From Streptomyces carpinensis (GTDB lineage Bacteria; Actinomycetota; Actinomycetes; Streptomycetales; Streptomycetaceae): a stretch of 64,000 nucleotides of DNA. A program made the translations under genes and the position numbers. Below, piece by piece: positions 58,934 to 64,000 of this stretch. The notes under the pieces are model-generated. The model saw only the letters and a program-made list of their open reading frames with translations, was not told where the DNA came from and did no database searches. Numbering within the stretch: the stretch's first letter is position 1; each line of letters starts with the position of its first letter. The stretch is from the NCBI RefSeq assembly GCF_002154505.1, contig NZ_MUBM01000272.1, positions 1-64,000 of the forward strand. The letters are read 5' to 3'.

Positions 58934-59705
58934 CTGCCGCCGTCCCTTCCTTGCCGACACTGGGTGCGATCCGGCCGATGAAGTCGAAACTCTCCCCGAA
59001 GATCCGGTCCGCGTCGTTGTCCAACGTCGCGACGTGGTAGCTGTGTTCCAGCAGGACCTCGGTCACGTCCACCGAGGAGACCCGGCTGAGGATGCGGGCC
59101 GAGTCGGCCGCCGGCACCACGTGGTCCTGGGGGCTGCGCAGGAGCAGCAGAGGCTGCGTGACCTGCGGAAGCTCGCCGTCGACCAGCCGGAAGAAGGTCC
59201 GGAGCGAGTGCGCGCAGTGCAGCGGCACCCGGTCGTAGCCCAGCTCCGCGCTGCCCTCCTTGGAGATGTCGCTGGCGATGCCCTTCGTGGTGCGCACCAG
59301 GTGCCGGGCGACGGGCAGGACGTACGCGGACAGGCCGTGCACCTTGTTCGCCGGGTTGACCACCACGACCCCGGCGATCGCGTCGCCGTGCTTGGCCGCC
59401 AGCCCGAGCGCCAGGGCACCGCCCATGGACAGCCCGGCCACGAACACCTGCGCGCACCGCTCGCGCAGGGCGCGCAGCTCGCCGTCCACCTCCGCGTACC
59501 AGTCCTGCCAGCCGGTGATCGCCATGTCCTCCCAGCGCGTCCCGTGCCCGGGCAGCAGCGGGAGCGAGACCGTCAGGCCACGCTCGGCGAGATACTCGGC
59601 CCAGGGGCGCAGCGACTGGGGGGAACCGGTGAAGCCGTGGCAGAGGAGGACGCCGACCTCCCCGCCCTCGTGGCGGAACGGCTCGGCTCCGGGGAGGACC
59701 GGCAC
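58926..59705 (-). CDS. Alpha/beta-hydrolase, carboxylesterase/monoacylglycerol lipase type
   Basis: A 259-residue serine hydrolase. Oxyanion region LLCHGFTGSPQSLR, nucleophile elbow GLSMGGALALG, and late acid and histidine in RSPQDHVVPA and LEHSYHVATLDND give the full triad. The compact form resembles Est30-like carboxylesterases and monoacylglycerol lipases. GTG 59705 has AGGAG 7 nt upstream. It is divergent from the acyltransferase gene plsC across a repeat-rich region; both point to glycerolipid metabolism. Confidence 0.9.
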   Translation of the reverse strand: MPVLPGAEPFRHEGGEVGVLLCHGFTGSPQSLRPWAEYLAERGLTVSLPLLPGHGTRWEDMAITGWQDWYAEVDGELRALRERCAQVFVAGLSMGGALALGLAAKHGDAIAGVVVVNPANKVHGLSAYVLPVARHLVRTTKGIASDISKEGSAELGYDRVPLHCAHSLRTFFRLVDGELPQVTQPLLLLRSPQDHVVPAADSARILSRVSSVDVTEVLLEHSYHVATLDNDADRIFGESFDFIGRIAPSVGKEGTAAGG

Positions 59706-59758
59706 GTCGGTCTCCTGTTCGTGAAGTGGGCTCGGCACGTCGATGACAGCGGTCGTCC

Positions 59759-59823
59759 GAGACGGTGTTCGTCCAGGACGGTGCGTGTCCGGGACGGTGG
59801 ACGTCGAAGACGGGTGTTCGTCG
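59759..59823. repeat. Four tandem 16-17-bp degenerate repeats upstream of the esterase gene
   Basis: Units at 59759-59774, 59775-59790, 59791-59806 and 59807-59823 share the pattern RRGACGGTGnnCGTCC. They lie 54-118 bp upstream of the esterase start in the esterase-plsC divergent region. Confidence 0.7.
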
Positions 59824-59852
59824 GGGCAGGGGGGCGTCGGCGGCACGCGGCC

Positions 59853-59888
59853 GTCGATCGCGGGTACTTCGTCGATTGCAGGTACTTC
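59853..59888. repeat. 18-bp tandem duplication in the esterase-plsC intergenic region
   Basis: GTCGATCGCGGGTACTTC (59853-59870) is followed immediately by GTCGATTGCAGGTACTTC (59871-59888), a two-mismatch copy. It lies about 100-130 bp upstream of the plsC start. Confidence 0.85.
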
Positions 59889-59984
59889 ACCGTACGCGAC
59901 GGCACTGCCACCGACCAGGGCCGTCGGCTCCTTCGGCGCCACTTCCGGGTTATGGTCTGATCGACACGCACAGGAGGCACTCGG

Positions 59985-60761
59985 TTGTTCTACGGCACGA
60001 TGAAGGTCGCCATCGGGGGGCCGCTGAAGCTCGCCTTCAGACCCTGGGTGGAGGGCATGGAGAACATCCCGGCCGAGGGCCCCGCCATTCTGGCGAGCAA
60101 TCACCTGTCGTTCTCGGACTCGTTCTTCCTGCCCGCGGTGCTCGACCGCAAGGTCACGTTCATCGCCAAGGCCGAGTACTTCACCACGCCGGGGGTGAAG
60201 GGCCGGCTCACCGCCGCGTTCTTCAAGGGCGTCGGCCAGCTCCCCGTGGACCGCTCCGGCGCGCGTGGCGCGGGCGAGGCGGCGGTGAAGAGCGGCATCG
60301 AGGTGCTGGAGCGCGGCGAGCTGTTCGGCATCTATCCCGAGGGCACCCGCTCGCCCGACGGCCGCCTCTACCGCGGCAAGCCGGGCGGTCTGGCCCGCGT
60401 GGCGCTGGCCACCGGGGCTCCCGTCATCCCGGTCGCCATGATCGACACGGAGAAGATCCAGCCGCCGGGGCAGGTCGTCCCCAAGCTGATGCGTCCGGGC
60501 ATCCGGATCGGCAGGGCGCTCGACTTCAGCCGCTACCAGGGCATGGAACAGGACCGTTTCGTGCTGCGCGCGGTGACCGACGAGGTCATGTACGAGATCA
60601 TGAAGCTCTCCGGCCAGGAGTACGTCGACATCTACGCGACCGCCGCCAAGCGGCAGATCGCGGAGGCGGCGAAGGCCGGGAAGGAGGCGGAGAAGGCGGC
60701 GAAGGCCGCGCTCGCCCAGGCCGCGAAGGATCAGGCCGAGAAGGAGAAGAACGCGCAGTAG
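59985..60761 (+). CDS. plsC: 1-acyl-sn-glycerol-3-phosphate acyltransferase
   Basis: Membrane-associated acyltransferase of 258 residues that makes phosphatidic acid from lysophosphatidate. Motif I NHLSFSDS (NHx4D form), the GQLPVDRSG region, and motif III YPEGTRS are intact. The C-terminal ~35 residues are an Ala/Lys/Glu-rich helix. The start is TTG 59985 (MFYGTMKVAIGGP), with the full consensus AGGAGG 8 nt upstream and no ATG nearby. The neighbouring esterase and macS genes are transcribed separately. Confidence 0.92.
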   Translation: MFYGTMKVAIGGPLKLAFRPWVEGMENIPAEGPAILASNHLSFSDSFFLPAVLDRKVTFIAKAEYFTTPGVKGRLTAAFFKGVGQLPVDRSGARGAGEAAVKSGIEVLERGELFGIYPEGTRSPDGRLYRGKPGGLARVALATGAPVIPVAMIDTEKIQPPGQVVPKLMRPGIRIGRALDFSRYQGMEQDRFVLRAVTDEVMYEIMKLSGQEYVDIYATAAKRQIAEAAKAGKEAEKAAKAALAQAAKDQAEKEKNAQ

Positions 60762-60767
60762 GCGGGA

Positions 60768-60802
60768 AGGGGACCGCACAGCGAGGAGGGGACCGCACAG
60801 CG
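60768..60802. repeat. 16-bp direct repeat upstream of macS
   Basis: AGGGGACCGCACAGCG occurs at 60768-60783 and 60787-60802, two identical copies with a 19-bp period. They fill the 66-bp gap between plsC and macS, which must also contain the macS ribosome-binding site and any promoter. Confidence 0.85.
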
Positions 60803-60827
60803 GGCGGGACAGCAACAAAGGGGGGGC

Positions 60828-62066
60828 ATGCCCAGGCGTGAGCGTGTCATGAGGATGTCGGTGGAGCAGCCGCTGTGGCGTGCGCTCGCCGGCTACCGGG
60901 TGCTGACCGTTCTCTACGCGGTCGGCCTGTTCGCCACGGCCTACGACCGCTTCCCCCGCCCCTGGATCGCCGTCGCCTACTACTGCGTGCTCTTCCTGTG
61001 GACCCTCGCCACCCTGCCCAGGGTCGCGAACGCCGCGAGCTGCACCAGGGCGTTCCTCGCCGTGGACCTCGCGCTGGCGGTGACCGGCATCCTCCTCACC
61101 CCCCTCGCCGACACGCACGCGCGGATCGTGGACGGCGGCCCGACCCTGCCGTCGATATGGACCGCCGGTTCCGTCCTCGCCTTCGCCGTCAAGGGCGGCT
61201 GGCGCTGGGCGGCCGTCGCCTCCACCGCGGTCGCCGCCGCCAACCTGGTCGAGCGCGGCGGCCCGGCCCGCGACACCGTGCACAACGTGATCCTGGTCTG
61301 GGTCGCCTCGATCGCCATCGGCTACGTCGTAGAGGTCGCCCGTGCCTCCGAGCGCACCCTCGCCCGCGCCCTGGAGATCGAGGCCGCCACCCGTGAACGG
61401 GAGCGCCTGGCCCGGGACATCCACGACGGCGTGCTGCAGGTGCTGGCCATGGTGCAGCGGCGCGGCGCGGTCATCGGCGGCGAGGCGGCGGAGCTGGGCC
61501 GGCTGGCGGGGGAGCAGGAGGTGGCCCTGCGCACTCTGGTCTCCGGTGGGCTCGTGCCCGTCTCCCGGGTCTCGCAGGACACGGCCCAGGGAGCGGTCGT
61601 ACGGATGGTGGACGACGAGGCGGACGGGGAGCGCGAGGAGAGCGGCCCCGTCGATCTGCGCTCCCTGCTGGCCCACTGGGCCGGCTCCCGGGTCAGCCTC
61701 GCCGAACCGGGCGCGCCGGTCCTGTTGCCGGCCGCCGTCGCCCGGGAGGTGGCCGCGGCCGTCGGAGCCGCGCTGGACAACGTCCGCAAGCACGTGGGCG
61801 AGGACGCGCGGGCCTGGATCCTCGTCGAGGAGGAGCCGGAGTCGGTGCTCGTGACCGTGCGGGACGAGGGGCCCGGCATCCCGGAGGGGCGGCTCGCCCA
61901 GGCCGAGGGCGAGGGACGGCTCGGCGTCGCCCAGTCGATCCGGGGCCGGCTGCGCGACATCGGCGGCACCGCCGAACTGATCTCGGTGCCCGGCCAGGGC
62001 ACGGAGGTCGAACTGAACGTACCGAAGCAGGCCGAGCGGGCGCGGGGGAAGGCGGAGAGCCGATGA
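60828..62066 (+). CDS. macS: Two-component sensor histidine kinase MacS
   Basis: Sensor kinase of about 412 residues. Five to six hydrophobic helices (about residues 18-175) form the DUF5931-type sensor. The dimerisation H-box RLARDIHDGVLQVLAM has its His near residue 199. The HATPase domain has ALDNVRKHV (N-box), VRDEGPGIPEG and GLxS-type turns. Position before macR and pfkA and the architecture match MacS of S. coelicolor (SCO2121), whose pair MacRS controls morphogenesis-related membrane-protein genes. ATG 60828 follows AAAGGGGGGGC; ATG 60849 or 60855 remain possible. The stop overlaps macR. Confidence 0.85.
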   Translation: MPRRERVMRMSVEQPLWRALAGYRVLTVLYAVGLFATAYDRFPRPWIAVAYYCVLFLWTLATLPRVANAASCTRAFLAVDLALAVTGILLTPLADTHARIVDGGPTLPSIWTAGSVLAFAVKGGWRWAAVASTAVAAANLVERGGPARDTVHNVILVWVASIAIGYVVEVARASERTLARALEIEAATRERERLARDIHDGVLQVLAMVQRRGAVIGGEAAELGRLAGEQEVALRTLVSGGLVPVSRVSQDTAQGAVVRMVDDEADGEREESGPVDLRSLLAHWAGSRVSLAEPGAPVLLPAAVAREVAAAVGAALDNVRKHVGEDARAWILVEEEPESVLVTVRDEGPGIPEGRLAQAEGEGRLGVAQSIRGRLRDIGGTAELISVPGQGTEVELNVPKQAERARGKAESR

Positions 62067-62824
62067 CGCCGATGGGCGGGCAACCGGAGACGAGCGGACA
62101 GCGGGAGACCGGCGCGCACCGGGAAGCGGCCGCGCAGCGGGACCAGGGCGGGCCGGTCAAGGTCATGGTGGTCGACGACCACCCGATGTGGCGGGACGCC
62201 GTCGCCCGCGACCTGACCGAGTCCGGGTTCGAGGTGGTCGCCACCGCGGGCGACGGCGAGCAGGCGGTGCGCCGCGCCAGGGCCGCCGCGCCCGACGTGC
62301 TCGTCCTCGACCTCAACCTGCCCGCCAAGCCCGGTGTCCAGGTCTGCAAGGAGCTCGTCGCCGCCGACCCGGCCCTGCGCGTCCTCGTGCTGTCCGCGAG
62401 CGGGGAGCACGCCGATGTGCTGGAGGCCGTGAAGTCGGGTGCCACGGGCTATCTGCTGAAGTCGGCCTCCACCGAGGAACTGCTGGACGCGGTGCGCCGT
62501 ACCGCCGTCGGCGATCCGGTGTTCACCCCCGGTCTGGCCGGACTGGTCCTCGGCGAGTACCGCCGTCTGGCCGCCGAACCCGCCCCCGCCCCCGGGAGCG
62601 GCGCCGGGTCCGACGAGCCGAAGGCGCCCCGGCTCACCGAGCGCGAGACCGAGGTGCTGCGCCTGGTCGCCAAGGGCCTGAGCTACAAGCAGATCGCCGA
62701 GCGCCTGGTCATCTCCCACCGCACGGTCCAGAACCACGTCCAGAACACCCTCGGCAAGCTCCAGCTGCACAACCGCGTCGAGCTGGTCCGCTACGCCATC
62801 GAACGGGGGCTCGACGGCGACTGA
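62063..62824 (+). CDS. macR: Response regulator MacR
   Basis: NarL-family regulator of 253 residues. After a ~30-residue hydrophilic N-terminal extension rich in Gln/Arg/Glu, the receiver domain has Asp38/Asp39 and phospho-acceptor Asp83 (VLVLDLNLPAKPG), with the late Lys in YLLKSAS. A LuxR-type helix-turn-helix follows (LTERETEVLRLVAKGLSYKQI, SHRTVQNHVQNTLGKL). ATG 62063 overlaps the macS stop by 4 bp. The extension is longer than in most NarL proteins; an internal start near GTC-AAG-GTC (VKVMVVDD) cannot be excluded. Confidence 0.88.
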   Translation: MTPMGGQPETSGQRETGAHREAAAQRDQGGPVKVMVVDDHPMWRDAVARDLTESGFEVVATAGDGEQAVRRARAAAPDVLVLDLNLPAKPGVQVCKELVAADPALRVLVLSASGEHADVLEAVKSGATGYLLKSASTEELLDAVRRTAVGDPVFTPGLAGLVLGEYRRLAAEPAPAPGSGAGSDEPKAPRLTERETEVLRLVAKGLSYKQIAERLVISHRTVQNHVQNTLGKLQLHNRVELVRYAIERGLDGD

Positions 62825-62935
62825 GAGCAGCGCCCTCGTTAACTTTCCTACGCGGCGAAGGCACTCTTTCGGGTGGATTCACCGTGATCAACTACCGGGC
62901 ATTTCACCGGAATTGACTTTCCCGCCCATGCCGAA

Positions 62936-62958
62936 GTGACGTGCGTCACCGTTAGCGT
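62936..62958 (+). promoter_or_regulatory. Candidate Crp operator and -10 box of pfkA
   Basis: GTGACGTGCGTCAC (62936-62949) is a perfect inverted repeat with the GTGA-N6-TCAC layout of CRP-family sites and fits the S. coelicolor Crp consensus GTG-N6-GNCAC as I recall it. TAGCGT (62953-62958) follows 3 bp later as a -10 box, so the site would cover the -35 region. ATG 62996 lies 37 bp further on. Confidence 0.55.
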
Positions 62959-62995
62959 GACCTTCACCAGGCAACCGCGGCGAAGGGACATTTCC

Positions 62996-64000
62996 ATGCG
63001 GGTCGGAGTACTGACCGGAGGCGGCGACTGCCCCGGACTCAACGCCGTCATCCGGGGCGTCGTCCGCAAGGGCGTGCAGGAGTACGGCTACGACTTCGTC
63101 GGCTTCCGGGACGGCTGGCGGGGGCCCCTGGAGAACGACACCGTCCGCCTCGACATCCCCGCGGTACGCGGCATCCTGCCCCGCGGCGGCACCATCCTCG
63201 GCTCCTCGCGCACCAACCCCCTCAAGCAGGAGGACGGCATCCGGCGCATCAAGGACAACCTCGCCAAGCAGGACGTGGAGGCGCTCATCGCGATCGGCGG
63301 CGAGGACACCCTCGGTGTGGCCGCCCGGCTGAGCGACGAGTACGGCGTGCCCTGCGTCGGCGTGCCCAAGACCATCGACAACGACCTGTCGGCCACCGAC
63401 TACACCTTCGGCTTCGACACCGCGGTCGGCATCGCCACCGAGGCCATCGACCGGCTGCACACCACCGCCGAGTCGCACATGCGGGTGCTGGTGTGCGAGG
63501 TGATGGGCCGGCACGCCGGCTGGATCGCCCTGCACTCCGGTCTCGCCGGCGGCGCCAACGTCATCCTCATCCCCGAGCAGCGCTTCGACCTCGACCAGGT
63601 GTGCGCCTGGATCACCTCCCGCTTCAAGGCCTCCTACGCCCCGATCGTGGTCGTCGCGGAGGGCGCCATGCCCAAGGACGGCCAGATGGTCCTCAAGGAC
63701 TCCTCGCTGGACTCCTTCGGGCACGTCCGCCTCTCCGGCGTCGGCGAGTGGCTGGCCAAGGAGATCGAGAAGCGCACCGGCAAGGAGGCGCGGACCACCG
63801 TCCTCGGGCACATCCAGCGCGGCGGCACTCCCAGCGCCTTCGACCGCTGGCTCGCCACCCGCTTCGGGTTGCACGCCGTCGACTGCGTCCACGACGGCGA
63901 CTTCGGCAGGATGGTCGCCCTGCGCGGCACCGACATCGTCCGCGTCCCGATCGGCGAGGCCACCGCGAAGCTGAAGACGGTGGACCCGAAGCTGTACGAG
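62996..64000 (+). CDS. pfkA: 6-phosphofructokinase, 3' end outside window
   Basis: Glycolytic enzyme that phosphorylates fructose 6-phosphate; 335 residues are visible and only a few (about 6-10) are missing. It starts MRVGVLTGGGDCPGLNAVIRG with the phosphate-binding loop, then GGEDT at residues 101-105, VPKTIDND with Lys125, MGRHAGWIA and GHIQRGGTPSAFDR. Asp104 and the Lys in PKTIDND are the residues associated with pyrophosphate-type PFKs, but the S. coelicolor enzyme is, as I recall, ATP-dependent. ATG 62996 has AAGGGA 8 nt upstream. Confidence 0.94.
   Translation, partial: MRVGVLTGGGDCPGLNAVIRGVVRKGVQEYGYDFVGFRDGWRGPLENDTVRLDIPAVRGILPRGGTILGSSRTNPLKQEDGIRRIKDNLAKQDVEALIAIGGEDTLGVAARLSDEYGVPCVGVPKTIDNDLSATDYTFGFDTAVGIATEAIDRLHTTAESHMRVLVCEVMGRHAGWIALHSGLAGGANVILIPEQRFDLDQVCAWITSRFKASYAPIVVVAEGAMPKDGQMVLKDSSLDSFGHVRLSGVGEWLAKEIEKRTGKEARTTVLGHIQRGGTPSAFDRWLATRFGLHAVDCVHDGDFGRMVALRGTDIVRVPIGEATAKLKTVDPKLYE

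Noticed and set aside
58926-61793. A 955-codon minus-strand frame through plsC and macS
   Set aside because: Only its last 260 codons (the esterase) are real; the upstream part is antisense to conserved genes and crosses the repeat-rich intergenic region.
1-64000. tRNA, rRNA, insertion sequences, prophage or CRISPR arrays
   Set aside because: No cloverleaf with CCA-type acceptor, transposase or integrase motif, or regularly spaced identical repeats was seen; the short tandem repeats noted have no spacers.

Overview
This is about 64 kb of high-GC, gene-dense chromosomal DNA from a Streptomyces. The evidence is strong G/C third-position bias, frequent GTG and TTG starts, 4-bp ATGA/GTGA operon overlaps, and a gene order I recognise from the S. 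coelicolor core chromosome (lpd-pepA ... cta/qcr ... trpD ... glkA ... macS-macR-pfkA). It looks like core chromosome. I see no tRNA or rRNA genes, transposases, integrases, prophage genes or CRISPR arrays.

Layout. 1-5.8 kb: lpd (cut by the left edge), pepA, a GH114-like lipoprotein, an RDD membrane protein, cobS. 5.8-13.3 kb: membrane proteins, an MprF/LysX-type lysyltransferase, cobT, a methyltransferase, and a fused metallo-beta-lactamase-like/CobU protein; cobU, cobT and cobS form a dispersed minus-strand set for lower-ligand attachment in cobalamin synthesis. 13.4-24 kb: HtrA-like lipoprotein protease, a methyltransferase with an apparent CTG start, DUF3043 protein, pspA-pspAA, a NarL-type two-component pair, an RND transporter and nadA. 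24-29.5 kb: erpA, a large membrane-anchored protein, a PfkB-type sugar/nucleoside kinase and a cysteine desulfurase fused to a TusA domain.

29.9-39.3 kb is the respiratory supercomplex locus: ctaC-ctaD-ctaF, then an L,D-transpeptidase and an opposite-strand receiver-only protein, then ctaE-qcrC-qcrA-qcrB. Together they encode aa3 oxidase and the cytochrome bcc complex. Next come trpD and a class-V aminotransferase behind a SAM-IV-type riboswitch, then an Lrp-C-terminal-only protein with a rhomboid protease, a zinc-ribbon protein and a NYN-domain protein.

45-64 kb: two paralogous secreted NlpC/P60 cell-wall hydrolases, a secreted HExxH lipoprotein, a decayed GT87-type mannosyltransferase next to a PimB-like glycosyltransferase, an acyl-CoA ligase, a phosphoesterase, a START-like protein, an ArsA/Get3-like ATPase, the SCO2127-like gene with glucokinase glkA, an exo/endonuclease-phosphatase, esterase, PlsC acyltransferase, the MacS/MacR two-component pair and pfkA (cut by the right edge). 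glkA and pfkA bracket a carbon-metabolism segment. pfkA carries a good candidate Crp operator.

The points most worth a second look are non-coding: the SAM-IV riboswitch with a six-codon ORF behind it; long inverted repeats between nadA and erpA and ahead of the ATPase gene; tandem short-repeat arrays ahead of the lysyltransferase, esterase/plsC and macS genes; and a group of genes whose -10 boxes sit 6-8 nt from the start codon, suggesting leaderless mRNAs. I did not find a clearly new multi-gene system. All functional calls come from reading motifs; no searches were run.
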